NCBI RefSeq assembly: GCF_947623445.1
Contig: NC_135245.1
Coordinates: 4,719,501-4,783,500 of the forward strand
DNA: 64,000 nucleotides
Origin: Clavelina lepadiformis
Lineage: Eukaryota; Chordata; Ascidiacea; Aplousobranchia; Clavelinidae
Direction of reading: 5' to 3'
Numbering within the stretch: position 1 is the stretch's first letter; the number at the start of each line of letters is the position of its first letter. Below are positions 1-12,320 of the stretch, one piece after another. The notes under the pieces are model-generated. The model saw nothing but the letters and a program-made list of their open reading frames with translations. It was not told the origin of the DNA and searched no databases. Both the position numbers and the translations under genes were made by a program.

Positions 1-237
1 TAATAAGTCAGCAACCGCACTGTCAACAATCACTTCCTTTGCAAAATTAATGGATCCGTTATACGCGAGGTGTTTTACATTACGTCTCAAAGCGACTGTA
101 GAGTGTAGAAGTTATCCGTTATATAAGACAACCGAACCGTTACAAGCGAAGTTGAATGCATTGAAAAAAAAGGAAACCATCCGAATCAATCTTTTCATCC
201 GATATAAGCGGTTATCCGTCATAAGCGAGGTCTACTG
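1..237. mobile_element. 3' part of a pogo/mariner-like repeat, cut by the window edge
   Basis: The stretch repeats variants of a 'ccgttatacgcgagg' motif (near 56, 115 and 213) and ends in 'gaggtctactg' followed by TA. The same kind of end, 'ccgttatatgcgagttctactg' plus TA, occurs at about 32032-32053, close to the mariner-like element there. The left end is outside the window, so a TA duplication cannot be checked. Confidence 0.4.
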
Positions 238-588
238 TATAGGCTACTGTACTCGTATTGAAAACACACCATCAAACGTCTAAGCATACCATATCACCAA
301 TACACAATAAACGTTTTTGTTAATAACGGACTTTGAGATGCCTGCTTATCGAAAATAAAAAAATCGTTATAAAATTTTGGTAAATTCTCTTCGGTATACT
401 TACGGTCAGTTCTAGTCTGTTCTATGACGAGTTGCCTTTTTTATGATCAACTTCCTTTTGGACTTAGCACACACTTATCGTACAGCTTGTTTTAATACTT
501 GGCCCTCACTTTGACAATAACAAAATTCAAGCTAATAAAATCTTTGTTAGCAGTGTGGTGTGCCCATAGATCATACATTACCTATAAT

Positions 589-928
589 CAGGGTTGCCAT
601 CGGTCTCAACTCAAAAATAAGGACGACTAGGAATCGAAAGACGAATACCACCTTAAACAGTGCACAACAGGAAAAAGCAACCAATGTTTCTAAAAAAAAT
701 AAAAAAAAAACAAGACACTATCTGCATGTTTTTAATTTTGGTATCTCTTTGGTACAAAGTGGTATACTAAAGGTTTCAAAATGCCCAAAATACGAACCTC
801 TGCCCTAAAAATAAGGACGCAAGTGAAAATAAGGACATTTCTTAGAAAAAAGGACAAACATATTTTCTAAGACACGGACCTTTAAAATAAGGACAAATCT
901 TAGAAATAAGGACGGTATGGCAACCCTG
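589..928. mobile_element. 340-bp hAT-type MITE with 8-bp target duplication
   Basis: The ends are inverted copies ('cagggttgccat' at the left, 'atggcaaccctg' at the right). The element is flanked by a perfect 8-bp direct repeat 'cctataat' at 581-588 and 929-936. It has no coding capacity and is A-rich inside, with several 'aaataaggac' repeats. The 8-bp duplication and CAG...CTG ends indicate the hAT superfamily. Confidence 0.85.
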
Positions 929-2505
929 CCTATAATGTAATATCTATGTGGTAGGCCTGCTACTTTTATGTATCAACTAAGTAACTATTTCACCGGAAAT
1001 AGGTCGTGCAGCCTGTTGTTAAAGATAAGCTGTTAGGTTTGGAGAATTGGTATGCAAAAAGTGGATTTAAGCTACTTAGGATTAAATTGTAGTTAGATTT
1101 AGATTAGAAGGAAAGTTTCACGTATGTTTAGGTTGCTATGTTGGTACATTTAAGTTAAGTTAACAAGTAGCTTTCGAAAACATCTTCGAACAAACGATTT
1201 TTCCGCTGAAATAGTGACAGGCTGGCAGTCTTCTATAAATTGCTGAACTTTTAACAGCAGCGTAGTAATCAGCAAAAGAATAACCTACATCGTACTGCGG
1301 CAACCCTATTCTAAAAAAGCTTAAGTAACGTGTTTCAAATAAATTTAATCAAGAATAAAGTTGTGGTACAATTGAATTCTTATGCGTTGTAAGATAAAAA
1401 CCTTTAACTGAGGTTTGGTTTTGCCAATAAAGATTAACGTTATAGCTTATCATTACTTCATGTAAAAACGTAATGCCAACTAATGTCAAATTAGGTTACG
1501 CTTTTACTCGAAAAGAGGGAATTTACGAAAGTTGCTCAGAATCAGTTCATGTAACTTTCGAGGACGAGTTGTGTAACGAGGTAGGAATCCGTCGTGTAAC
1601 TAACGGGGATCATGAAATACTGGAATAGTTTAACGCAGTAACCTTGAAGCTTGCCTTATTTAACCACTAACTTACAAGAAAATTATACAATGTTTATGTT
1701 GAAAATTACCTAAATTCGTGTAACGTTTCAAAGTTACCTGAAACCTGCAAGTTCCACTTTTTTTACCACTTTAATGATTTGATTCTTGATTGCCAATTCA
1801 ACGTTGTTATGTAACCTATTAGACAAATATTAGTTGTAGACTTAAATGTGGATCTCAAAGCGGAATCCGTGATGCGTTTTTTGGCACTGGGAAGGGAAAG
1901 ATTTTAATCGATGTTACATCGCGTGAATATTATTAATTAGGTTAAGGTTGTTTGTGTTTACGTGTGTGATGTCAGATTCATTAGGAACGTGCTTCACTCA
2001 CTTTGGCGCCACAGCTTTAGATCGCTCCTGAGCGATTTATGTAAAGATCAGAGCATTAGAAAGTCAGTTAGCCTTTTCAACAGTAATAGCATAAATACAC
2101 AAAAACCGGCCGACTACTTGGTGAAGTGTGATGGTACTATCCTTTAATTTCATAATGGTTCGCGAATCATCAAAAAATCGAACCGGGATCGAACCGTTTT
2201 GCAAAAATTTTAGAGACGTTTAAGAACAGAACCACTGTTGTAGACGACCAAGCGTTTTAAAAACTGATCGTTCATTAACCCTATCTTACTTGAACGTGGA
2301 TGAGTCTCGGCCGTACATTACTTGCTTTGAAACTGCACACAAAGTACAATGGCTACCACTTTGATTTTTTGATTTTTCCCAAACATTCTTCCTCCGCATA
2401 TTGAATTGTAATTCATGCTTTTACCGTAATTAGTTTTTTTGTGATTAATAATTTTTAAGCGTATATCCAAAATTTTGGCAAGCTTGACAGCTAGGTCCTC
2501 TAAGG

Positions 2506-2849
2506 CAGAGCTCATAAAAATTATGGGTCGCGACCCCGTTTGTGGTGGCAAAATATAATTTTGAGGTCGTGAAACAAATTCAATTTTAATAAATTGAATT
2601 ATTTTTTGTTAATTTTTTATTGGCTTTGCTGTTTCCATTACGCGGTTTTTTTATTACTGTAGGCTACAGCTACTTTGTTGGATTGTGTGCATTTGTATGA
2701 TTTTTCCAGAGACGAAAACACCACTTGAGGTTTGCAATTAGACGTTTATTGTTTTAATGTCTTTAACGTGTAGGCTACCCGTCAAGGGGTCGCATAGATT
2801 TGTTGTTTCTAAAATGGGGTCGCAGAACTAAAAAGTTTCAGAAGTCCTG
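2506..2849. mobile_element. Degenerate hAT-type element of the 'gggtcgcgacccc' kind
   Basis: The left part carries 'gggtcgcgacccc' (2524-2536). The right part has the inverted counterpart 'ggggtcgcagaac' (about 2816) and ends in 'cctg'. The flanks 'ctctaagg' (2498-2505) and 'ctctagag' (2850-2857) agree at 6 of 8 positions, as expected for an old 8-bp duplication. The internal motif resembles non-autonomous hAT elements found in many animals. Confidence 0.55.
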
Positions 2850-4185
2850 CTCTAGAGAATCGAATAGAGAAAGCAGAACAAAGCGGCTCTTTACACTCAA
2901 AGAGGCATCGGCGCACAAGCCTTCGTTACGTCATCCTTTTCATTTGATTAAGCTTAGAAATAACTGTATCACACCAAACTGCCGTTTGTAACGCGTATTT
3001 ACCCTTATAAGCGTCCATTTACGTTGTCACCGAGGACACGAACAGAATAACAATGTTTGTAAGATTATTGCCTTTTTGAAGCTATCTTTATTCTACTATA
3101 GCTACATCTTTATAGGGTATAAGTATAAATCAGGCATAAATAGGTATAAATTATGGTTGGACAGCATTGATTGTAATATAAGACGATAATAACAAAAGAT
3201 AGCTAAAGTAATTTATGAATAACATAAATTTGTGTTTCAACAACGTGGGTCGTTTTCTAGTGTTCTCTACTTATCGATTAATTAAATAAATATCTGTTTG
3301 AGATAAACACATATATTATTAACTTCCAAAAAACGCTCAAGTAAGATAGGTTATGGTGAATAGAGGGCGTAATGAGTAACATACAACTTTAGTTTGCGCT
3401 TGTTTGCGTTGGAAAAGCTTATATAGGAAAGAAAATACCTATTGTCAAGTATAACTTTTGTCACTAATTGTTACATACATGACTTGTGTAACTGTTACAG
3501 AATAAAGTGTCTTTACATAACTCTCTGTGTGTTATATGATTTTAATTTGTGTTATGCCGCATGGTACAAGGAAATAAACTGTCGAGTAAAAATAAGTTAC
3601 AGTAATACTTTGAATGTTACTATATATTGTGATATCTTATTTTACCATGTTTCACGCTGATTAATGATTATATTGTAAGTATTTCTACCTGCAGCTAAGT
3701 TGCTAGCATATTTGTACGATAGTATGGTATAATGGCTTATCATTTTCACGAGCTTCTCACTTTACCTCCTCGGGGCATAGAACGACCCCCGCCCGACAAA
3801 AACTATTAGCTTTTGGCTACATACGTCGAAAATTTCTTACAAACAAAATATATTACGCCGATGAGTTCACACGTGTCAGCCAATTGAGATGGCTGCTGCA
3901 GCGTAATTTATTCCCGTATCCAGCTGTTCGGTGCGAGTAAGGGAAGAATGAGATGAAGGCGTTATACTAATTTATTTAGCAAAACGTCTTATACAGTCAA
4001 AACATTATATAGTTGTGCAAGATGTAACTGGTTGTCAGTATAGAGTAGACTATAGAGATTCCGAATAGTGGAATTTGACGGGATAATTAAGATTAATTTC
4101 AAGTTCCCAGAGATATCCTTCGCTGTACGTATAAACGAGGCAGTTAGGTTTAAATAAGATTATTTTTGTTTGAGCGAGATAGAGG

Positions 4186-4206
4186 GAGAGAGAGAGAGAG
4201 AGAGAG
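4186..4206. repeat. GA dinucleotide microsatellite
   Basis: About ten uninterrupted GA units, preceded by an imperfect purine-rich run. Confidence 0.9.
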
Positions 4207-5164
4207 TTATCAGTTAAAGTTTAATTGTAAGTTAAATAGTGTACACTTGGCATACATACTGTTGTTTAACTGTTAAACCATAAAAGCTGCACACAATGTA
4301 CTTGTATGTACTTCTATGCCAAACGTACACTATATTAGGCTCATTTCACATTGTTTAGGGCTTAAACCATTTTGCTAGAGGCTTAGCCTCTCAATTGGAG
4401 CTGAAGCCTAGTATTTTAATGCGTTATAGCGCAGTTTAACTGAGCGTGTTTTAGTGATTATATGGATGTATATTTTATAAATTACCAAATATTATTTCTC
4501 CTTAAAAGCGTGGAGGACCTCGTCGAAATGTTTCGCGAAAACCCTATTGTAGAGCGCTGATGTATAGCTTTAATCAGTAGTGTCCAACTCGTGGCCCGTT
4601 AAGGATGAAGACTTCAGTTACAGTAACAGAAATGCTTCTACGACCAAACAACAGTCATCTTGGAAATGCGCATGAAAATATAAGGATAACGTGTTTGAAA
4701 ACGAAATGGCTATAAGTAGATTAAGTTTATGTGTGGATGCATAGGATCAAGTGATGAGATAAATGCTTATGGCGTGTATTGTCGTAGCCAGAAAATGATT
4801 GATTTAACTGATGCAGAACAGCTATAGTACAGTGTAAGTGTGATGTTTGAAATATATAGCATGTGTTATTACAGTACAATAAAAGTAGAAACAATTGGTT
4901 ATGATGAAAACTGTTCAAAAAATGGGTGAAAAGCACGTGTGAGAACAAAACTTGTTGAATTTTTAGAAATACTAAACGTTTTGAACACGACAAAACATTC
5001 TTCTTTCGAACTGTGAAATCGTTTTAGCGATAATTTAAGAAATGGAAAATGTATAAGCCCATTTCCTTTCCATCAAGCGTCTATTGGCAAGCATAAGCAT
5101 TGTCGTTCTTATTTGCCATTGAAAAAAATGGTCAATGTAAAGATTTACTTTAGGAATCATAACT

Positions 5165-5250
5165 AAGCCCGGTAGCACAGTTGGTAACAGAATCATTTGC
5201 TGGCAAGCGACCTCGCTTGCCGTTGCTGACAGAGTGAAGTGTTGAATTCT
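5165..5250 (+). repeat. tRNA-like A-box sequence, possible SINE head
   Basis: 'cggtagcacagttggtaaca' matches the pattern of a pol III A box (TRGCNNAGYNGG). A weak B-box-like 'gttgaattc' lies about 60 bases further on. There is no acceptor-stem pairing, so this is not a functional tRNA. A decayed tRNA-derived SINE is the likeliest reading. Confidence 0.3.
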
Positions 5251-6099
5251 TGGATCGTGCGCTGTAGCATAGTACGATGTAGAACTGAAAATAGTTTTAT
5301 GTTCAGTAGCATTAGTTTTAAATGTGCTGCATGCTTGTTTGCTTGAGTTGTAAAGTGAAGAAGACAAAATCTTAATATCTGTTTTAAAGTACTTTGAGAG
5401 AATAATTAGATCGGCGATTTGTGCCCCCCTAAATTAGGGTTACCGTTCGTCCGGAATTTCCCGGACATGTTTAAAATTTCGGTGATGAAATCTGTGTCCG
5501 GAAATAATTCTAAAAAGTGCTCTAATGCTCCGGAATTCTAGCATCTAGTAAGTTGTGTTTAACTTGAAATAATGTTCACGTGTTGTGAAAATGAAAATTA
5601 CAACTTTTTACTGACTTCTAGGCCTATCGGGTAAAAAGCCTCGCCCTAGCACTAGTCTAGTGTGATTTTTCAGTTAACTTTGCTTTGTGCCATAGTAATT
5701 TTCATTATTTGGTAATTATGCGAATTGGCTTTTTATTTTTCGAGTCATTCGACAAGGTTAGTGTATTTTATAGAATCAATTTTGCTGTTTGCTTTATAGT
5801 GACTAACTTTTAGGTATTGTATGTAGCAAAATTGGTCTGTAACGGAAAGTGGGTATATGGCACCTGAACTTGAGAGGGTGACCCATTTCATTACAATAAG
5901 TACTTGTTGAAATATTTATTGCGGGTGATGATATATGAGTCTCATGAGGTCGTTGTCTGCTTTTCTCACCCACAGATTTACTTGTTCACCTTGACGGCTT
6001 ATTGTCTTGTGAAGATTACAACAAAGTTGTGTATCTTAACACTGAACTTCTTCAAATTGAATTCAACAATGATTACACAGGAATGACAACTGTATATAC

Positions 6100-6523
6100 T
6101 AGGGATAGGCCGATACGAACCCAAACCCGAATAGATTCGCCGAATATCGCCTTTATGGAAGATTCGGGCGAACACGAATACCAACAATGGCGAACCCGAA
6201 TACAATATCACTTATAAATTTACTGACTTTTGTTAAAAATGATGATCTAGTTTCCCGACAATGCTAAACTAGAGTCAGCAGTACTTATAATGAAGGTCGT
6301 TTTCCTAACGATTTTGCTTTTCCAATCGTTTTTCAAACACTATTTTTCGAAAGAAAGCGATTTGTTTATCGATTACATCATGTTACAAGCAAGACTTGAC
6401 AACTTTTGGATGAAATTTTATTGTTTGGTTCTAATATGAATAGATTCGGGATTCGTTCGTGTCGACCTTCATGATATTCGGGTTCGCACGAACCCGAATA
6501 ATCTTCCTTGTGGCACATCCCTA
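6100..6523. mobile_element. 424-bp hAT-type MITE with perfect 8-bp duplication
   Basis: Begins 'tagggatag' and ends 'gtggcacatcccta', and is flanked by 'gtatatac' at 6092-6099 and 6524-6531. Inside, 'cgaacccgaat'-type words occur on both arms in inverted orientation, so the element can fold back. No coding capacity. Confidence 0.85.
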
Positions 6524-7365
6524 GTATATACTGAATATATTGAAGTTTCTTTGAATAAATACATATAGACAAAACATTGGCACAGCAACAGCATAAAGAC
6601 GTCCATGTTACAGCGATTATCTTAGTAGATTATGCATTGAACAACTGTGAATAATAATGCACGCAGGATAGGCAGGCACGACATTTATGTTACGAATTAA
6701 AACGGAAAACAGGATGTAATCGGCACGCAATGCAATGCTTCGCAAAGCAGATTTCCGAAATCAAGAATTATACACTATATTTGATCTGTATACTATAATA
6801 TGCCCTTATTATCACAGGTCTTATTTTAGCTAAGCGGAAAAAGGTCTAATATTAATAAAACAGAAAGTTGTTGGACTAAACAAATGTGACAATTCTATTT
6901 TTTTCTCTGTGACAGTGATGCATGCTGTCTTGCTAAAAAAATGATCGTTTGGATTGGTAAGATGTAAGAACATAGGCTACTGTAAAATGCCGTATAGCGC
7001 TTGTTTGGTGTCGCGAAAGATAGTAATTGGATCCGTCAGGAATTAGGCCTTTTCAGATATGGTAACCCTACCCTAAATGTATATGGTAGTTTTGGAGATT
7101 ACCTTCTATGGTGTTCGATCAATCAGAGAACGTTGTGCAAACTTCGCTTGCAAAACTGGGAATTATCAGCGGTTAGCTTCTTGTTCGCTAACTTAGATGG
7201 CAAAAGTAGCTAATATGGTATTGAATGGAATAAGATAGCGCAAGCTGACAAGATCAAAATTCAACTTTTTATATCCATACAGGTCTAAAGTGAATTATAT
7301 AAGAAAGTGGAAAGTTGTTGTAGTCGCAATAACTTAAAGTAGCCTATATATTTCTGATTGCCACG

Positions 7366-8306
7366 ATGCTAGCTGCCCAAGAGCACAAGTTTTTAAACGA
7401 CCTTCATCAGAGATTGAATCAATTTTTTTCATTGAAGCACTTGATTTCCTTCGCCGTCATTAGCGTCTTGCTGTGTATTCTGTGTCTTCAAATAAATTCT
7501 GTGATAAAGTTGTAAGTATTAGCGTTCTTACTGTTGACGCCTTTAGGTATAGAAAAATAGACTTTGAAAGAATTTTAACGATTCTAGCACCATTTCTTTA
7601 ACCAGCGTTTACTTTGTATGACAGAAATTGTATTTCCGTCATGTACAAACTGGAGAAGGGTTTATTGTATGACACTTGTTATAGTGCTTTGTTGTTGTTA
7701 TGTGCACCCTTTTTAAACAGAGCGTTGGAAACACTTCACAGTATGGTGTTGTTTCGTTTACTGAGTATTTATTTTTCGCCCTTTAGCTGTATGCTATTCG
7801 TAGCACTTATACCAACATTTTTATTTGTAGCCATAATCACACGGCAACCACTAACTTTCCGCCATCAATCAAGGAACTAAACGAAAACAAACTGTTACTA
7901 AAGACGAAAAGAATGCTTCTCGCACAGTTAGAACTGGAATATGGTTGAGTAATTGTCATCATTATATGTTCAATACGGACATAGTATGTCAACATGAAAT
8001 TTTAAATATTCTTCTTGTTCCCAAAGTGTTGTTTGTCACGTTTTTTCGTAAGAAATGTTAGTCAAAGGTCCAAGGAAGCCATTTCATCAAATATGTACAT
8101 TTCAAAGTGTAGGATAAATTTTTTTGATAATTTCAGAAAGTTTAAATTCAATGGAGAGCTTTACAAGAGAAGAGATAATCCATCGTCTGCAAAATTTAAA
8201 CGACTCTTTGGAAAATTACTTAAGATTGTCACGTTACTTAGAACAATTATCGAAAGACGATCAACGCGTTCGTGACCTGTACAAGTTCCTCCTATTGCTC
8301 TTGTGA
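7366..8306 (+). CDS. Unrecognised 142-residue single-pass membrane protein with coiled coil (3 exons)
   Basis: Exons 7366-7511, 7831-7943 and 8137-8306 join in frame (429 bases) with donors gtaagt, gttgag and acceptors ttgtag, tttcag. The start follows an in-frame stop 36 bases upstream with no other ATG between. Residues 1-24 are mostly polar, 25-47 form one hydrophobic membrane segment (about LISFAVISVLLCILCL), and the rest is polar, with N-glycosylation sequons at N51 (NHT) and about N108 (NDS). From about residue 61 to 136 the sequence is leucine-rich and charged with heptad-like spacing, probably a coiled coil, and ends in a run of leucines. A type II topology with an extracellular or lumenal coiled-coil stalk is inferred. 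I do not recognise the family. Transcript evidence would settle whether more exons exist. Confidence 0.65.
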
Positions 8307-9269
8307 AGCGGGGAAAGTCTCGGTAGCTTTTACAGTTAATGAACTAGACCGCAAAGCAGCGCTTCAAGTGGCTATTCTAATGGCGCCACAAGGCTTTTCC
8401 AGTTTTGAAGTGGCAATAACCAGCAGCTGAGCTGGGCAATTTCGGAAAATCTCATTTAACATATTTAAGCAATTCGCACGTTTTACTGAAACATTCCTAA
8501 CATTACATCACTATTTAGCATTGGCAAGCCACCAATCATAAAAGACGTCAAGTTTTTACTTTTTTCTCGTATACAAGGCAAATGATATTTTCTGTTTGCA
8601 CAGCCATAAGCATTGATTTTAAAGTTAGCCAGACTTATGTTTTCCATACTTACATCATTTCCTATATCAGTGATGCTGTAAGCTGCATAAAATGGCAACC
8701 CAATTGCAACCATTTTAGATGTTTGCATGGCAGCCGCTTGAATCGATCCGTCATTTATATTAATCATCAAAATGTTTCAACAACCGTCTTCGTCGTCCCT
8801 GCCAAAGTGCGCGAAGAGCAAAAGGTTTACGTTTTTAGGCTTTAAAACGCCTCCAAATAGATTGTATCCTCATATTTATACTAGCAACAGCTGGCAATTA
8901 GTGGTGTAGCCTACAATGTCGGAGCACCATATACCGGTACCTACCTTTTTGTTTTCCTATTATATTTTTTTATTGCCTAAACTTCGATTTTTGTGATATA
9001 ATTGCATCTGATAAACTCTATTTGGCTTTGTAGAAATATCTTCACCGATTGTCTTTATTGAGATATTTTATTATAAAAGTGGACAAAAAATTCATTTACT
9101 GTTGATCGGTTCACAGAGAATATGGCACGAGTACAGTCTGAATCAAGGCTACAGAGTCAACGTATTTGTTGTTATTATTTTCTAAAAAATAGTACATACA
9201 ATTATATATAGCCTTGCGCATAAGTTAAATTTTGAATAATTTAGGTTATTATTGCTGAGAAGTTATTAA

Positions 9270-9831
9270 CCCTATCCAAACCGGGCTCGCGACTTTATGA
9301 TTTTAACTATAGGTGTGGCCGACACTGCACACACATTTTCAATCGTTAATTACTCGAAAACTATACGTCGTAAACTGATCGGATTTTTACAGGTTAGTAG
9401 CAAAAACATCTGGCTTCCTGTATACATCATAATTGTAAAACTAAAGAAAATGAATTTAGTGTAAATTAAGTATTTCTAAAAGTAATACATTTCTAGAAAT
9501 TTTTCTTGTTACGCCGCGCGCCCTGCTGTGCGGAAAACCAGCTGACCGCGAGAAGAGAACGCAAGAGAATAGTTAGTCGAGTTAGTGGTGCGTAAATGAG
9601 TAAACGAATACGATACGCTTCAATGCGGAGAGAGAGCAAAATTATGAAAATATGACAATATCTTAAAAATTACAAAATCCAACTTTATAACACTTTACAA
9701 ACATGGACAGATAGCTGAACAATTTTTAGGAAAAGTCACCAAATTTCAAGTTTCTACAGTAAACAATGCAACTGAACGCCACGTTTTGCTGTGACTGTGT
9801 GCTGGAGAAGCCACACCTAGTGAAAATAGGG
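9270..9831. mobile_element. 562-bp piggyBac-like MITE flanked by TTAA
   Basis: The sequence is flanked on both sides by TTAA (9266-9269 and 9832-9835). It begins CCCTAT and ends ATAGGG. A second inverted pair ('ataggtgtggcc' at about 9310, 'ccacacctag' at 9811-9820) lies just inside. TTAA targets and CCC...GGG ends are the hallmark of piggyBac elements. No coding capacity. Confidence 0.7.
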
Positions 9832-10306
9832 TTAAATAAGAATAAATGGCTTCATTTAAAAAAAATAAAGCACATCGTATTGTAGCCTATTGTTACCCCC
9901 AGCAAAAATAATTAACGAATCGGCACAGGTCTTGAATGACGGAATAATGTTTTGACATGTCAAAGTGAGCAATTTAGCTATCATATCCCAAACCAAAAAA
10001 CAGCAATCAGTTTTAAAACGAGTCATTATGGGGCAGTTGTCCCCCCCCATTTTCTTAAGTGATCTCCCCGTTGGCAGGTTATCGTTACGATTCGTTGGCA
10101 CTTACATCAGTTTTGTGATGAGAAAACAATAAAAAGTTTAGAGAACAGTCTATTCTGTAAATACTTTTGACTGAAGGACAGACGAATATAATATTTTAAA
10201 TCTGGAACGTTAAGTTGTGAATGTGGTAGTATAGAAATATGTCACCATGTCAAGAAGAGCCTATTTGGTTATCGGCGCTTTAAACTCTATAGTCTAGACT
10301 CTAGAC

Positions 10307-10501
10307 CAGGGATGTCCAACCTGCGGCCCGCGGGCCGCACTGCGGCCCGCCTGAGATTTCTGTGCGGCCCGTTAGTCATTTTCACTCCAAAAATATGTAC
10401 TTTATGTACCCATTTTTCTTGAAATTTAAGAGGTTCTGCGGCCCATTGAATTATTTCAAGTGACAATGCGGCCCACTTTAATAAAAGGTTGGACATCCCT
10501 G
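10307..10501. mobile_element. 195-bp hAT-type MITE, GC-rich
   Basis: Ends 'cagggatgtccaacc' and 'ggttggacatccctg' are perfect inverted repeats. The flanking 8-bp duplication is 'ctctagac' (10299-10306, 10502-10509). The inside carries repeated 'gcggccc' words, much richer in GC than the surroundings. It stands 20 bases from the next element. Confidence 0.9.
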
Positions 10502-10521
10502 CTCTAGACTCTAGACTAGAG

Positions 10522-11192
10522 CAGTGGTTCCCAAACTATGGTACGCGTACCACTAGTGGTACACAAAAGTCTTCCAGGTGGTACGCGAGCAACTTATCAA
10601 GTTTACACCAAACGATCGCAAATGATCTTTTATTGTCGTCGGCATTATTTTAATTCACATAAATTAGGTAGAGCGTAAAATTTCATGCTATATTCCCTAC
10701 TGAATACTAATTCCTTAGGGTATTGACGCATTGGATTGTAAAACAGCGTTTCTTTGTGACGAAATAGAACGGGGGTGTTCAAATGGCGGATCTCGATCCG
10801 GATCCGGATCTTTTCAACTTTTTGTGTGGATCTTCCAATGTAGTCTTGAAACAATCTTGCAGCTGTAGCACACTTCACTTTTGACTTTTACAAAGTTATT
10901 AATATGTTGTAGGCCCTACAATGTAGGGTACATTTACATAAATAAAGCACTATAAAATTTAAAGCATGTCCAATATGTTTACTATTCGTATTTAGTGGAT
11001 CATCATGTTGTCAGGTTTGGTTGTGGTGGATCATGGCAGAAATCATTTGAACACCCCTGAAATAGAACGTCATTTATTACTAGGTAATAAATCCTTGAAG
11101 TCAGTTTTTATAGTCCTACAATGTAGGTGGTACGAGAACGCTGCATAAACCAAAAAAATGGTACGCGAGTAGATAAAGTTTGGGAACCACTG
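10522..11192. mobile_element. hAT-type MITE (671 bp including a nested element)
   Basis: Left end 'cagtggttcccaaact', right end 'agtttgggaaccactg', interrupted by the 290-bp element at 10770-11059. Flanks 'gactagag' (10514-10521) and 'ctctagag' (11193-11200) agree at 6 of 8 bases. It contains the palindromic word 'gtacgcgtaccactagtggt', shared with the element at 43109-43437, so both belong to one family. Confidence 0.8.
10770..11059. mobile_element. Nested 290-bp hAT-type MITE
   Basis: Ends 'cgggggtgttcaaatg' and 'catttgaacacccctg' are inverted repeats with one mismatch. The flanking duplication is 'aaatagaa' (10762-10769, 11060-11067). It lies inside the element at 10522-11192 and is therefore younger than that insertion. 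Confidence 0.85.
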
Positions 11193-11510
11193 CTCTAGAG
11201 TGTCAGCACCAAAGCACTTCTGGTCTTTAGCACCACCTCTGCTCTCCGCAATTGGCTGCCTGTTTTCATCATTCTGTTCGCTGCTTTTAGAGCAAGTCAT
11301 AGACTGTAATTTTATTTCTAATACAAAACATTACCTTTTCTCATACATTTTGGGCAAACTGTATTTTTTACCGTATCGTTGCTAATATTTTTGGCATCAC
11401 TGCTGTTCTTCACGTTATACTATAACAGAAATATCAGTTATTTGCATTTGGTTTCATCTTATATTGTATATATGAGGTATATAGGCTAGACACTATATGA
11501 ATAGTAATAT

Positions 11511-12016
11511 TGTGACGATTACGTCACGAATCACGAGTTGTTTTCGAGCTATTTGGAATTTAATTTAGAATCCCGTAATTCAGTTGTTGACCAAATTTGC
11601 GTTCTCCTTAATGACGTCAGATAATTTCCTCGCTTGAACTAGCTTGCCACATATATATACTGTTGTAATGTTTACGATCTCCCCTTTTCCCTTTTACCGT
11701 CTCACGTGTTACTGAGCGCGATGTAACATTCAGTAAGATTTGCCCGAAGGCGAAAGCCTTTGTGTTATAATAAATAAAATGGGAACTTCATAAGTTAGTA
11801 ATTTGTATAGACAGAATCAAGCAACTAACAGCATAGTCACGCAAATTTGAGAAATGAGGACTCATCAATCGAAGCAGAAGCAAAACAAGTCACCAACCAT
11901 CAATCGTCCTCGCTCATATACAAACAATTACCGCCAGCAAATGCGGTCTTTATGACAGATATGTTCGTTGTGTAATACGTCACACGAGTAGTGCACAAGC
12001 GAATTATTAAATGTCA
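11511..12016. mobile_element. 506-bp solo LTR
   Basis: Begins TGTGACG, ends TGTCA, and is flanked by the direct repeat 'taatat' (11505-11510, 12017-12022). A homologous copy lies at 31040-32199. Inside are a TATA-like 'catatatatac' and an 'aataaataaaatggg' polyadenylation-like stretch, as in retroelement LTRs. No internal retroviral-type coding sequence is adjacent, so it is read as a solo LTR. Confidence 0.6.
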
Positions 12017-12320
12017 TAATATGACTTAGTTAAAATATGTAGTTCATGGGAGATATACAGAATAACTACGAATAAACTACTAAACAGAAGCGTGCCCAGA
12101 AAGACGAAGGAGTTGTAATTTCTACCACACAAGCATTTATGTGCATATAGGCTACACTGCAAAAATACAAACAACTTTACGAAAAAGCTGTCAAATTGGT
12201 TTGAGAAGCACCGTCTACGGATCATATAGTTATAACTAGAGTTACAGAGTTGTATAGAGTTAATCTTCGTAAATGGACAGCCATTTTGCAAATAGGTCAA
12301 TAAGTGTAAAACTTCTGGTG

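Larger units (their letters stand above)
238..7365. other. Gene-poor, repeat-bearing region
   Basis: No exon chain with convincing splice sites or family similarity was found. Open frames here are short and low-complexity. The stretch holds the hAT-type elements at 589-928, 2506-2849 and 6100-6523, a GA microsatellite at about 4186-4206 and a tRNA-like promoter motif near 5168. 5'-untranslated exons of the gene starting at 7366 could lie in its last part but cannot be recognised. Confidence 0.6.
8307..12320. other. Repeat-rich intergenic region
   Basis: No supported gene. Contains a piggyBac-like MITE (9270-9831), a cluster of three hAT-type elements (10307-11192) and a solo LTR (11511-12016). 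Confidence 0.6.

Noticed and set aside
5035..5367. 110-residue minus-strand open frame
   Set aside because: Overlaps a tRNA-like repeat motif, with no splice context, domain or compositional support.
5433..5545. Possible MITE with 'agggttaccgttcgtccgg' start
   Set aside because: No inverted counterpart or target duplication was found nearby.
8483..8770. 95-residue minus-strand open frame with protein-like composition
   Set aside because: No splice partners, membrane segment or family resemblance could be supported; probably chance.
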